A program made the position numbers and the translations under genes. From the NCBI GenBank assembly GCA_029553955.1, contig JAKPJZ010000075.1:62001-126000 (forward strand): a stretch of DNA of 64,000 bases, in the 5' to 3' direction. This document shows, one piece after another, positions 51,976 to 61,570 of this stretch. This stretch comes from Chloroflexota bacterium. Lineage in GTDB: Bacteria > Chloroflexota > Anaerolineae > SpSt-313. The stretch's first letter is position 1. The number at the start of each line of letters is the position of its first letter. Below the pieces are notes generated by a model, which worked only from the letters and a program-made list of their open reading frames with translations, searched no databases and was not told where the DNA came from.

Positions 51976-54309
51976 GTGAAGCAGGTCGTACAGAACTACC
52001 GGACCGGTAAGCTAGATGTGATGGATGTGCCGGGCCCGGCGCTCCGCGCGGGTGGAGTGCTTGTGGCGGTGGCCGCCTCGTTGGTGAGCCCCGGTACCGA
52101 GCGCGCGATGGTGAGCCTGGCGCAGGCGAGCCTGGTCGGAAAGGCACGGCAGCGCCCTGACCTCGTGCGCCAGGCGATCAACCGGGCGCAGCAAGAGGGT
52201 GTGCTCACAGCCTACCAGAAGGTGATGAACCGGCTGGATGCCCTCACGCCCCTGGGGTATTCGTGCGCGGGCACGGTGATCGACGTCGGTGACGGTGCAG
52301 CGGGGCTGCAGGCCGGCGATCGCGTCGCCTGCGCTGGTGCGGGCTATGCCAACCACGCAGAGGTCGTCTTTGTGCCGCAGAACCTGGTGGCAAGGCTGCC
52401 GGTAGAGGCCGAGGGGCAGGGGAGAGCCATATCCTTCGAGGATGCTGCGTTCGCCACCCTGGGGGCGATCGCTCTGCAGGGCGTGCGCCAAGCCCAGCCC
52501 ACCCTGGGCGAGACGGTGGTGGTCTTGGGCCTGGGGCTGGTTGGGCAGCTCACCGCCCAACTCCTAAAGGCCAACGGGTGCCATGTGTTGGGTATGGATC
52601 CCAATCTGGCCCGCGGCCGGCTGGCTGAGCAGCTGGGGTGCGATCGGGCCGTCACGAGTGGCGCCGAGCTCCTGGCGTGCAGCAGAGAGGTCACGGGCGG
52701 TTACGGCGCCGATGCCGTCATCATCGTCGCTTCGACCAAATCCAGCGCACCTGTGGAGCTGGCCGGCGAGGCCTGTAGGGATCGAGGCCGGGTCGTGGCG
52801 CTGGGTCTGGTGGGCCTTGATGTACCGCGCAAGCTGTTCTATGAGAAAGAACTGGATCTGCGACTTTCGCGCTCCTACGGCCCTGGGCGCTATGATCCCG
52901 GCTATGAAGAGCATGGGCACGATTACCCCATAGGCTACGTCCGGTGGACGGAGAACCGCAACATGCAGGCCTTTCTGGCGCTGCTGTCGCAGGGGCGGGT
53001 CAAGGTGGGGCCTCTGGTCACGCACCGTTTCACCGTCGACCAGGCCCCCGCAGCTTATGAGCTGATTTCCGGGGACCGCAGCGGCGAGGCTCTCGGCGTC
53101 ATCTTGACGTACGAGAGGCAAGCTGAGGCAGCGGAAATGCCGCCGGTCGTGCGGCTCAGGGCTGAAAGGACCGGCGCATCGCCTGCCTCACCGGCTCTGC
53201 CGCAGGGCTCTGTCTTGCGCCTTGGCCTGATCGGGGCGGGCACCTTCGCCCGGGGGGTGCTCTTGCCTGCGCTGAGGAGTGTTGACGGAGTCGCACTGCG
53301 CGCGGTCTGCAGTGCATCAGGCCTGTCGGCGCGGCATGTTGCGGGCAAGCACCGGGCAGCGTACTGCACAAGCGAGGCGGGCCACGTTTTGGGCGATCCT
53401 GAGGTCGATGCAGCCCTGGTAGCCACGCGGCACGGATCCCATGCGGCCCTGGTTGTTCAGGCCCTGCAGGCAGGCAAGCCTGTCTTTGTCGAGAAGCCCC
53501 TGGCCATAACCGAGGGCCAGTTGGCCGCCGTTGTGGAGACCTACAATGGGCTGCCGAACTCACAGGGCGGCGCGACCGACGGCATGCAGCCGCCGGAGCG
53601 GCGGGCGCTGCTGATGGTAGGCTACAACCGGCGTTTTGCACCCCTCGCCCTGCGGATGCGTGAGTTCCTCGAGGGCGCAGGGCCACTCCTTATCCACTAC
53701 CGGGTGAATGCGGGCTCTCTGCCATCAGGTTCGTGGCTGCAGGATGCGGAGGAAGGTGGGGGCCGTATCATTGGTGAGGTGTGCCATTTTGTCGATTTCA
53801 TGCAGTACCTCACTGGAGCCGATCCGGCGCAAGTGTATGCGATGGGCGCCGCAGCGGGAGCAGGCCACGACTCGGCCGCAGGGGATAACGTCGCGGTGCA
53901 GATCGCTTTCAGCGATGGATCGGTAGGCAGCATTCTCTACGCAGCCGGCGGCGACAAGGCTTTTCCCAAGGAGCGTGTGGAGGCGCTCGGCGGCGGGCGG
54001 GTGGCGGTACTGGACGATTTCCGGGTGTTGGAGACCGCCGCCGGAGGCCGGCGGCGAGTGTGGCGCAGCCGTCTGCGGCAGGACAAGGGGCATGCGGCAG
54101 AGCTCGCGGCCTTTGTTCATGCCGTGCGTACGGGTGGGCCCATGCCGATCCCCTTCACGAGCTTGATCCGCACGACGTTGGCTACACTGCGCATCATCGA
54201 CGCGCTGCGCAGCGGCCGGCCGCAGCGTGTCGATTGGAGGGAAGCTAGGGTGCAGCAGGAGGGCGCCGGCAGTCACTCGATGAGCCTCGGGGCGGGAGTG
54301 GACGCTTGA
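51976..54309 (+). CDS. Bi-domain oxidoreductase: zinc-type MDR fused to Gfo/Idh/MocA
   Basis: 777 residues. The N-terminal half (about 1-380) is an alcohol-dehydrogenase-like MDR domain (YSCAGTVIDVGDGAAGLQAG, TVVVLGLGLVGQLTAQLLKA). The C-terminal half (about 415-770) is a Gfo/Idh/MocA domain (LRLGLIGAGTFARGVLLPAL, FVEKPLAI, VGYNRRF). Such fusions are seen in surface-polysaccharide clusters, often next to heparinase-like genes, and are thought to act on nucleotide sugars or uronic acids. GTG 51976 is inferred from the start of MDR homology. It overlaps the next gene by TTGA. Confidence 0.85.
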   Translation: MKQVVQNYRTGKLDVMDVPGPALRAGGVLVAVAASLVSPGTERAMVSLAQASLVGKARQRPDLVRQAINRAQQEGVLTAYQKVMNRLDALTPLGYSCAGTVIDVGDGAAGLQAGDRVACAGAGYANHAEVVFVPQNLVARLPVEAEGQGRAISFEDAAFATLGAIALQGVRQAQPTLGETVVVLGLGLVGQLTAQLLKANGCHVLGMDPNLARGRLAEQLGCDRAVTSGAELLACSREVTGGYGADAVIIVASTKSSAPVELAGEACRDRGRVVALGLVGLDVPRKLFYEKELDLRLSRSYGPGRYDPGYEEHGHDYPIGYVRWTENRNMQAFLALLSQGRVKVGPLVTHRFTVDQAPAAYELISGDRSGEALGVILTYERQAEAAEMPPVVRLRAERTGASPASPALPQGSVLRLGLIGAGTFARGVLLPALRSVDGVALRAVCSASGLSARHVAGKHRAAYCTSEAGHVLGDPEVDAALVATRHGSHAALVVQALQAGKPVFVEKPLAITEGQLAAVVETYNGLPNSQGGATDGMQPPERRALLMVGYNRRFAPLALRMREFLEGAGPLLIHYRVNAGSLPSGSWLQDAEEGGGRIIGEVCHFVDFMQYLTGADPAQVYAMGAAAGAGHDSAAGDNVAVQIAFSDGSVGSILYAAGGDKAFPKERVEALGGGRVAVLDDFRVLETAAGGRRRVWRSRLRQDKGHAAELAAFVHAVRTGGPMPIPFTSLIRTTLATLRIIDALRSGRPQRVDWREARVQQEGAGSHSMSLGAGVDA

Positions 54310-55553
54310 GAATCCTGATCGTGTCACAGTTCTACCCGCCTGAGATGGGGGGAGCCGCAGCGCGCCTGCACGGGTTGGCCCGCTGTCTGGTGCACCTGGG
54401 GCATCAGGTGACCGTGATTACCGGCTTTCCCAACTATCCCACGGGGGTTGTTCCTTCTGACTATCGCGGCAAGCTGCGCCTGCGCGAGGTTATGGATGGC
54501 GTTCACGTGCTCAGGACATGGGTCTATGCCTCCGCTTATCGCAGTAGCGTTCGCCGGCTGGCGAACTATTTCTCGTTCGTGGCTTCGTCTGCAGTGATGG
54601 GCCTCGCGGCCGGCCGCAGATTCGATGTCGTCGTCGCTTCATCGCCGCCACCTTTTGTGGGGCTGCCCGCCCTGGCCCTGGCGCGCCTATGGCGGGTGCC
54701 GTTTGTCTTCGACATTCGGGACATCTGGCCAGACGTGGCTGTGGAGGCCGGTGAGTTGGCTGAAGACTCGGTCATGGCGCGCCTGGGAGGGCGCCTGGCC
54801 CGCTTCCTCTACAAAAATGCCGATCATGTCACCCCGGTAACCGAGAGCAAACGGGCCAAGCTGGTGGCCGCCGGCGTACCAGAACGCAAGCTGACGGTCA
54901 TTGCCAATGGTGTGGACCTGGACCAGGTGCCCCCGGCGGTCGACGACAAACGGGCCGAACTGGGGCTGGAGGGCAAGTTCGTCGTTCTCTATGCCGGCCT
55001 GATCGGTGTGGCCCAGGGGGTGGAGATAGTCGCCGGAGCCGCCGACCGGCTGCGGGAACACGAGAGTATTCGCTTTGTGATTGTGGGCGACGGCCGTCGT
55101 CGCGAAGCGCTGGCTGGGCAGATCAGAGACCTGGGCCTCACAAACGTCACTCTGCTCCCGCGACAACCCCGAGAGGAGATGCCCTCCCTCCTCGCGACGG
55201 CGGACGTCTGCCTCGTGCCGCTCGTCAACGATAGAGTCGAGGATGCCGTGCCATCGAAGATGTTAGAGGCCTGGGGGCATGGCCGCCCGGTCATCCTTGC
55301 CGCTGCAGGCGAGGCGGCTGCTATTGTCGAGCAGGCCGGAGGAGGCATCGTCATCCCGCCAGGGGACTCGGCCGGGCTCGCCGAGGCCGTGCTCAGGATG
55401 GCCAGCACTCAGGAGGATCTCGCTGGATACGCTCGGCAAGGGTATGCTTGCATTCGTGAGAGGTTTGATCGCCGGATGCTGGCGCAGCAGATGGAAGGAG
55501 TGTTGCAGATGGTGATCCGGAGTCGAGCGCTGAAGGCCAAGCGAGGCGCCTGA
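54306..55553 (+). CDS. Glycosyltransferase family 4 (WbuB-like)
   Basis: 415 residues. ILIVSQFYPPEMGGAAARLH, VFDIRDIWPDVAVEAGEL, VIANGVDLDQVPP and PSKMLEAWGHGRPVILA follow the WbuB/WcaI pattern of GT4 enzymes. TTG 54306 is coupled to the bi-domain gene stop. Confidence 0.87.
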   Translation: MRILIVSQFYPPEMGGAAARLHGLARCLVHLGHQVTVITGFPNYPTGVVPSDYRGKLRLREVMDGVHVLRTWVYASAYRSSVRRLANYFSFVASSAVMGLAAGRRFDVVVASSPPPFVGLPALALARLWRVPFVFDIRDIWPDVAVEAGELAEDSVMARLGGRLARFLYKNADHVTPVTESKRAKLVAAGVPERKLTVIANGVDLDQVPPAVDDKRAELGLEGKFVVLYAGLIGVAQGVEIVAGAADRLREHESIRFVIVGDGRRREALAGQIRDLGLTNVTLLPRQPREEMPSLLATADVCLVPLVNDRVEDAVPSKMLEAWGHGRPVILAAAGEAAAIVEQAGGGIVIPPGDSAGLAEAVLRMASTQEDLAGYARQGYACIRERFDRRMLAQQMEGVLQMVIRSRALKAKRGA

Positions 55554-55557
55554 GCCT

Positions 55558-57324
55558 GTGATGCCTCTTGGAGGGATGCGTGCTGCCTGGCTGACGGCGA
55601 GGCGCGCTGGGCTGCGCCGCGTCGTGCGCCGCCTGGAGCGTCGCCTGCGTCTCCGGCTGCTGGATCCCTGCCTGGCTGGCCGGATGTACCCTCGCTCTGC
55701 CCCGGCTAGGTCGTGCTTCGAGCCGGCACCGGGCGCGCAACGCCAACTGCTGGGCCAACTTGCGGCCCTGCGCGCTGGGTCGCCCCTGGGCAGGGCGTGG
55801 GACCGGCAACGCGCACTCCTGACACTGCTCAACCAACAGGCGCTCCCGCTGGCGGTGCCCGTGTCGTGGATGCGGTCGCCCATCGCTGATCCGCTCTGGG
55901 GCTTTTCTCTGCATAGCTGGGAATGGGCTTGGCCGGTGCTATCGGACGGCAGAGGCGCGCAGGAGTTCTTGACGCTCTGGCGGGATTGGCTGGATCACGT
56001 GCCAGTTGGCCGGGGCGTGGCCTGGGAGCCTTATCCAACGTCCAGGCGGCTAGCCGTGTGGGCTGCGGCGTGGCACGTGCTGGGTGGCGATATGCTCTTG
56101 CTCGGCGCGATCGCTCAACACGCCGACTATATGCTCCATCACCTCGAACGAGATCTCGATAACAACCACCTCGTGGCCAATGCCAGAGGGCTCGCCTGGG
56201 CAGGGTTGCTTTTCTCGACCCTTCCGCGCGCGGAACGCTGGCGCCACGTGGGGCTGGGTGTGTTGTGGGCGGCGTTGGCGGCCCAGGTGCGCAGCGACGG
56301 CGGCCATGTGGAGAACTCGGCGAGCTATCATGTGGCGGTCTGGCTCGATGGGCTGGAGACAGCCCTGTTGGCACAGGCAAGCGGCCACGACGTACCGCAG
56401 CCGGTCTGGGAATGCCTGGCGAGGATGGCAAGCTTTGCCGCCGCGCTGTGCAGGCCCGATGGACGCCTGCCCCTGCTCAATGATAGCAGCGAGGATGATC
56501 CCTTGCCCGCGTCGGCGGTTCTTGACCTGATGAGTGCCAGTGTGGGGCGGCAATTCCTGCCGGGCGGCCGGGTCAGTGGCGCGTTGAGAGAAGCTGCGTC
56601 GTGCGACGCCTTTGCAGAGTCAGGCTACGTAGTGCTGCGCGCGGGTGCCGGGCGCGAGGCCACGTATCTTGTCTTCGATGCGGGCGACCTCGGCCCAGCC
56701 CACTGCCCCGGACACGGCCACGCCGATGCGCTTAGCATCGAGTTGTGGGGTCGAGGCCAGGGGCTCATAGTTGATCCGGGCACCTACCAGTACCCGGCGG
56801 GGCACTGGCGCGACTACTTCCGTGGGACTGCTGCCCACAGCACGGCCACTGTCGATGGCCAGGAGCAGTCCAGCTTTGCCGGAGCTTTCAGGGTGGCCGA
56901 CATGGCGCGTGGTCGGCTGGTTGCGGCTTCATCGGGTGGTGGGCAAGCAGAGGCGACCGGCGAACATGATGGCTATCTGCGATTGGCTGACCCCGTGATC
57001 CACAGAAGGAGGGTATGCCTCTGCGGCCCAGATCAGGTCGTTGTGGAGGATACATTCGGGGGCGCAGCCGAGCACCACGTTGTGTTGCGCTTCCACCTGG
57101 CTCCCTGTGAGGTGCGCCTGGCCGGGGCATCGGGCGGCCTGGCTACCTATCCGGGCGGTGTGATGATGGAACTGCAGGTTACCAGTACCAAGCCGGGGCG
57201 CCTGACAGTCGAAGACGGTTGGAGCAGCAATACGTGGTACGTAAAGCAGCGCAGCCCCGTTGTGACCTACTCGCTCTCCGGCCGGTTGCCCATCACTGTG
57301 TTTACTCGGATGAGGATCGCATAG
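55558..57324 (+). CDS. Heparinase II/III family polysaccharide lyase-like protein
   Basis: 588 residues. An alpha/alpha-toroid N-terminal part containing DLDNNHLVANARGLAWAG and SDGGHVENSASYHVAVW, then a beta-sandwich with GHGHADALSIELWG and VDPGTYQY. These contain the Asn, Tyr and His of the catalytic set. No clear signal peptide is visible (the N-terminus is Arg-rich), so the export route is unclear. In such clusters the enzyme may trim or degrade the polymer. GTG 55558 is followed directly by ATG 55561; either could be used. Confidence 0.84.
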   Translation: MMPLGGMRAAWLTARRAGLRRVVRRLERRLRLRLLDPCLAGRMYPRSAPARSCFEPAPGAQRQLLGQLAALRAGSPLGRAWDRQRALLTLLNQQALPLAVPVSWMRSPIADPLWGFSLHSWEWAWPVLSDGRGAQEFLTLWRDWLDHVPVGRGVAWEPYPTSRRLAVWAAAWHVLGGDMLLLGAIAQHADYMLHHLERDLDNNHLVANARGLAWAGLLFSTLPRAERWRHVGLGVLWAALAAQVRSDGGHVENSASYHVAVWLDGLETALLAQASGHDVPQPVWECLARMASFAAALCRPDGRLPLLNDSSEDDPLPASAVLDLMSASVGRQFLPGGRVSGALREAASCDAFAESGYVVLRAGAGREATYLVFDAGDLGPAHCPGHGHADALSIELWGRGQGLIVDPGTYQYPAGHWRDYFRGTAAHSTATVDGQEQSSFAGAFRVADMARGRLVAASSGGGQAEATGEHDGYLRLADPVIHRRRVCLCGPDQVVVEDTFGGAAEHHVVLRFHLAPCEVRLAGASGGLATYPGGVMMELQVTSTKPGRLTVEDGWSSNTWYVKQRSPVVTYSLSGRLPITVFTRMRIA

Positions 57325-58428
57325 ATGAGATTGGTACACGTGGTTGGGGCTCGCCCCAATTTCATGAAGGCTGCCCCCGTCTGGAAGGCACTGGCCGAGC
57401 GTAAGGCTTTCGCCCAGGTCCTTGTGCACACCGGTCAGCACTACGATGTGAATATGTCCGATGTTTTTTTCGCTGACCTGGGCCTGCCCGCTCCCGACCA
57501 CTATCTGGCGGTGGGCTCGGGGTCGCACGCCCAACAGACGGCTGCGATCATGGTCGCCTTTGAGCGAGTAGTGCAGGAGATGCGGCCCGACCTGGTGCTG
57601 GTGTACGGCGATGTCAACTCGACGTTGGCTGCGGCTTTGGTCTGCGCCAAGTTGGCGGTGCCACTGGCCCATGTTGAGGCGGGGCTGCGCTCCTTTGACC
57701 GCACGATGCCCGAGGAGATCAACCGTTTGCTCACCGATCAACTCGCCGACCTGCTGTTCACACCTTCACCCGATGGCGACATGAATCTGCTGCGCGAAGG
57801 AGTGCCGGCCAACAAGGTATCTCGGGTGGGCAATGTCATGATCGATAGCCTGGTGAGTCTGTTGCCAGCTTCCAGCCAGTCGGCGGTTCTGGAGAGGTTG
57901 TCGCTCGCTCCGATGGAGTACGCCGTCTTGACGCTGCACCGGCCATCGAATGTCGATGACGACGTAGTGCTTGGGCGTCTCTTCGCTGCCATAGCGGATG
58001 CATCGCAGCGGATGCCGGTCGTTTTCCCCGTGCACCCTCGAGCGCGGCAACGGATCGGGGCGATTGCTGCTCAGACGGAGAACGGCCAGGTGTGCCTGAT
58101 CGACCCTCTTGGCTATCTGGACTTTGTGCACCTGATGAGTTGTGCAAGGCTGGTCCTCACGGATTCCGGCGGCATTCAGGAGGAGACGACCTACCTCAGG
58201 GTCCCATGCCTTACCCTGCGTGATAGCACCGAGAGACCTATCACCGTGGAGATGGGCACCAATACTCTGGTTGGGCGGGATGTGCGACTCCTCGCGGAGC
58301 GCTTCTCGGCGATCCTTGACGGAGATGAGACGTGGAACAGGCTGCCATCTGGCGGTATTCCTCTCTGGGATGGATGTGCCGCTCAGCGCATCGCTCAGGT
58401 CGTGGTCGACTGGAGCTCCCACAGTTGA
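57325..58428 (+). CDS. wecB: UDP-N-acetylglucosamine 2-epimerase (non-hydrolysing)
   Basis: 367 residues. VVGARPNFMKAAP, HTGQHYDVNMSDVFF, HVEAGLRSFDRTMPEEINR and LVLTDSGGIQEETTYL are intact. It interconverts UDP-GlcNAc and UDP-ManNAc. It is a second paralogue of the gene at 40429; the FNRE/FDRT differences suggest different substrates. ATG 57325 directly follows the heparinase-like stop. Confidence 0.9.
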   Translation: MRLVHVVGARPNFMKAAPVWKALAERKAFAQVLVHTGQHYDVNMSDVFFADLGLPAPDHYLAVGSGSHAQQTAAIMVAFERVVQEMRPDLVLVYGDVNSTLAAALVCAKLAVPLAHVEAGLRSFDRTMPEEINRLLTDQLADLLFTPSPDGDMNLLREGVPANKVSRVGNVMIDSLVSLLPASSQSAVLERLSLAPMEYAVLTLHRPSNVDDDVVLGRLFAAIADASQRMPVVFPVHPRARQRIGAIAAQTENGQVCLIDPLGYLDFVHLMSCARLVLTDSGGIQEETTYLRVPCLTLRDSTERPITVEMGTNTLVGRDVRLLAERFSAILDGDETWNRLPSGGIPLWDGCAAQRIAQVVVDWSSHS

Positions 58429-58513
58429 TGCCTATGGGGCGCGGTCTGGGGGCGACAGAAGCCTGGATGGTGCTGTGCCCAGGCGTGGTGTGGCCGTACA
58501 GGAGGATGAGATA

Positions 58514-59989
58514 GTGCCGGGGGTACAGGCCTCAGTTGAACCAGGGTCAGAAAGCAGAAGCGGGATTGCTGTGGGGCGCGGTGCCACTGCTGTGCCCCTG
58601 CCGTACACAGAGCGGCGCTTGATCCTGACGCTGCAGGATCTGCTGGCGGTGAATGGAGCGCTGTTGCTGGCTCTTGGCGTCAGGGCGCATCAGTATCCGC
58701 AGTGGAGCTGGCTCATTCAGCAACCCGTCTGGTTCGTGACATTGAGCGCTGTGTGGCTGCTGCTGGCCTACGCCTTTGATGCCTACAATTCGCATGCAGC
58801 GCGGCACTTGAGCTCATCTGCGCCTCCGGTGATCAAGGCAGGGCTGGCTACTGCTGTCGCTTACATGATGATGCCCTATCTGACACCCTCGCTGCCGGCC
58901 TCCCGCCTGGCCCTGGGGGCCTTCCCGCTTCTTGTCATCCTCCTGCTGCTATTCGGCCGCGCCTTGTACGCGCTGGTCTTCTCGCGGCCTCTGTTTCGAC
59001 GGCATGCCCTGATCGTCGGCGCCGGCTGGGCAGGCCGCACCATCGCTCAAGCTCTAGAGGCATGCGGCGACGGCAGCTACGGGGTCGTGGGGTTCATCGA
59101 CGACGATCCGGAGAAGTTGAGCCAGAGCGATGCCGCGGCCGATAGCCTGGCTTCTGAGCATATCCTTGGCGATCGCTACGCCCTGCCCGAGCTGATCGGC
59201 CGATACAAGGTCTCGACTCTCATCCTGGCGATCACCCATGAGGTCCACGGCGGTCTGCTTCAGGTGCTGATGGATTGCCTCGAACTTGGGGTGGACATCG
59301 TCCCCATGCCTGTCCTCTATGAGCGACTCACCGGCCGGGTGCCTGTGGCTCATATCGGCGGCAGTTGGTCGGTGGCTATGCCCATCGATCATCCCGGCAC
59401 CGGAGCGCTGTGGCCGCTGGTCAAGCGGCTGACCGATATCGTGCTGTCGAGTATCGGGCTCTTCTGCCTCGCACTGGTGCTGCCCCTGATTGCCGCAGCC
59501 ATCTACCTCGACTCCCCTGGCCCCGTTTTCTATACGCAGGAGCGGGTTGGGAAGGGCGGTCGCGTCTTCAGGGTCTACAAATTCCGGTCTATGGTGCAGG
59601 ACGCCGAGAAGGGACAGGCCGTCTGGGCAACGCGGAACGATTCACGCGTGACGAGGGTGGGTCGCCTCCTCAGGAAGACTCACCTGGACGAGTTCCCGCA
59701 GTTCCTGAACATCCTCAGGGGCGAGATGAGCGCTGTTGGCCCTCGCCCCGAGCGTCCTGAGTTCGTGCAAGAGCTGGCCGAGCAGATCCCCTTTTACCGC
59801 GTCCGGCACGCTGTGAAGCCGGGAATGGCCGGCTGGGGGCTGGTGCAGCAGGGGTATGGCTCGTCCAAGGAAGATGCCCTGCTCAAGCTGCAGTACGATT
59901 TGTACTACATCAAGCATCAGTCCTTGTGGCTGGATCTGGTCATCCTGCTGAGGACTATAGCGGATACCTTGACCTTCAGGGGGCGCTAG
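58514..59989 (+). CDS. Polyprenyl-phosphate sugar-1-phosphate transferase (initiating enzyme)
   Basis: 491 residues, WbaP/EPS sugar transferase (PGPT) type. Several N-terminal membrane segments, a central Rossmann-like domain (ALIVGAGWAGRTIAQALE), then the catalytic domain with VYKFRSM, KTHLDEFPQFLNILRGEMSA and VGPRPERPEF. It attaches the first sugar phosphate to undecaprenyl phosphate and starts repeat-unit assembly. GTG 58514 is chosen because GGAGG lies 8 nt upstream. The 85-bp gap before it is not coding in a convincing way. Confidence 0.92.
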   Translation: MPGVQASVEPGSESRSGIAVGRGATAVPLPYTERRLILTLQDLLAVNGALLLALGVRAHQYPQWSWLIQQPVWFVTLSAVWLLLAYAFDAYNSHAARHLSSSAPPVIKAGLATAVAYMMMPYLTPSLPASRLALGAFPLLVILLLLFGRALYALVFSRPLFRRHALIVGAGWAGRTIAQALEACGDGSYGVVGFIDDDPEKLSQSDAAADSLASEHILGDRYALPELIGRYKVSTLILAITHEVHGGLLQVLMDCLELGVDIVPMPVLYERLTGRVPVAHIGGSWSVAMPIDHPGTGALWPLVKRLTDIVLSSIGLFCLALVLPLIAAAIYLDSPGPVFYTQERVGKGGRVFRVYKFRSMVQDAEKGQAVWATRNDSRVTRVGRLLRKTHLDEFPQFLNILRGEMSAVGPRPERPEFVQELAEQIPFYRVRHAVKPGMAGWGLVQQGYGSSKEDALLKLQYDLYYIKHQSLWLDLVILLRTIADTLTFRGR

Positions 59990-60138
59990 AGCATCGATCC
60001 GGTACTCCCGCAGAGGCTCGAAGGCAGACTGATCGCCGCCCTATGATGCCCATGAGGGGTGATGCTAGGGGCTTGCAGACGCAGCCCAGCATCTTGCCGG
60101 AGCAGGCCCCCGAGCCGCGCGGCCCTCTTCTAGACAAA
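59990..60138. other. Intergenic region without recognised gene
   Basis: Between the sugar transferase stop and the candidate promoter at 60139. I see only short frames and no repeat of the families found elsewhere in the window. Confidence 0.5.
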
Positions 60139-60167
60139 TGGACAATCCTGGCGGGCTGTGGTACACT
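60139..60167 (+). promoter_or_regulatory. Candidate promoter before the FAD-enzyme gene
   Basis: TGGACA at 60139-60144, a 17-bp spacer and TACACT at 60162-60167, about 48 bp upstream of the TTG at 60215. It would make the last two genes a separate unit. Confidence 0.45.
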
Positions 60168-60214
60168 CGGTTCCACTTGCCGATGCCGGGCCATCATTTC
60201 TAGAGGGGGCCGAA

Positions 60215-61480
60215 TTGTCTCGGGGGCTGACCCTTCCTGGGTACCGTTCCTTCGCTGATACGTCCGATGTCGTCGTCGTTGGTGGTGGGACTGCAGGGCT
60301 GTTCACGGCCTACCTGCTGGCGGGGAACGGGCTGTGCGTACGACTCATTGAGGCGAGCCGGCGGCTGGGGTCGCCGACTCGTACGCTCATCATAACCAAT
60401 CGCCTGTGCGATGTCCTTGGGTTTGAGCCGTCGGAGGCGATTGTCAACCGCACGCCCGAACTGCGCCTGGTATCGCCGCACCGGTCGTCTACCATTCGTT
60501 TGCGTGAACCCGACCTGATTGTGGAGCGCGCCGCGCTGGTGCAGGCCCTGGCGGCGAGGGCGGAGTCGGCTGGAGTCGAGATCAGAACCGGCCATCGCTT
60601 CCTGGGGTTCGAGGAGGGCGAGGCAGGCCTGACGGTGGCGGTGCAGAGCCCTGAAGGGCGAACGGAGAGCCTGCGGACACGGCATCTGGTAGCCGCCGAT
60701 GGCGCTTTCAGCGACGTGGCGAGGCGTTCAGGATTGGCCAGTTTCGATCATGTTTCGCTGCTGCAGGTCGAGATTGCGCTGCCTTCCTGGGCCCCGCCAG
60801 AGACGACGCAGGTATGGTTCAGCCCAGAGGCTACTCGTTTCTTCTACTGGCTGGAGCCCAGACCGCCGAGCCAGGCCGTGGTGGGCTTGATTGCGGACGG
60901 CGAGCGCCAGGCACAGCGGGCTCTGGCGCGCTTCCTGGCAGATCAGCGCCTGGAGCCACTTGGCTACCAAGCGGCCCAGATCCCAGTCTACCGGCCGCGG
61001 GCGCGGCTGTGGCGCGAGGTAGCCGGCTCTCGGGTCTACCTGGTCGGCGACGCGGCGGCCCAGGTCAAGATGACGACCGTGGGTGGCATCGTGACCGGCC
61101 TCCGGGGCGGTGCGGCGCTGGCCAGATCGATTGTGGGTGGTACTGATTACCACCGTGAACTGACTCCACTGCATGTAGAGTTGGCGCTGCACCTGCTCGT
61201 CCACAGGGTCATCAGTCGCTCAACGGGTCAGGACTATGATGCGATGCTGGGGGCGCTGAGCGCCAAGGTGCAGAGCATCCTTGGCGCGCATACTCGCGAT
61301 GAGATCAGTCGCATCCTCTTCCCGTCACTTGTCGCGCAGCCTCGTTTCGCGCTGATCGCTGCCAGGTGCGTGCTGCACTCCCTGTTGGGGGCCGGCGGCC
61401 TCGCCCACGATGAAGATGGGATGGTGCAGCCCTACGATGCTCGCGTGACGGGTGCATCGAACGGGGTTCGGGTGCGGTGA
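60215..61480 (+). CDS. FAD-dependent oxidoreductase, geranylgeranyl-reductase-like
   Basis: 421 residues. FAD motif VVVGGGTAGLFTAYLLAG near residue 26 and the second FAD motif VGDAAAQVKMTTVGGIVTGL, which resembles digeranylgeranyl-glycerophospholipid and related reductases. The substrate may be an isoprenoid lipid or a polyprenyl carrier, but this is inference. TTG 60215 has AGAGGGGG upstream. The conserved cores are complete. Confidence 0.82.
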   Translation: MSRGLTLPGYRSFADTSDVVVVGGGTAGLFTAYLLAGNGLCVRLIEASRRLGSPTRTLIITNRLCDVLGFEPSEAIVNRTPELRLVSPHRSSTIRLREPDLIVERAALVQALAARAESAGVEIRTGHRFLGFEEGEAGLTVAVQSPEGRTESLRTRHLVAADGAFSDVARRSGLASFDHVSLLQVEIALPSWAPPETTQVWFSPEATRFFYWLEPRPPSQAVVGLIADGERQAQRALARFLADQRLEPLGYQAAQIPVYRPRARLWREVAGSRVYLVGDAAAQVKMTTVGGIVTGLRGGAALARSIVGGTDYHRELTPLHVELALHLLVHRVISRSTGQDYDAMLGALSAKVQSILGAHTRDEISRILFPSLVAQPRFALIAARCVLHSLLGAGGLAHDEDGMVQPYDARVTGASNGVRVR

Positions 61481-61570
61481 AGCTTGGCCAGGTGACGCGC
61501 CAATCGGGCCGGCCACCGAAGACCGATCTCTGCGCGGCACATGGCGGGGAGCCTACTGAAGGGGACTGGC

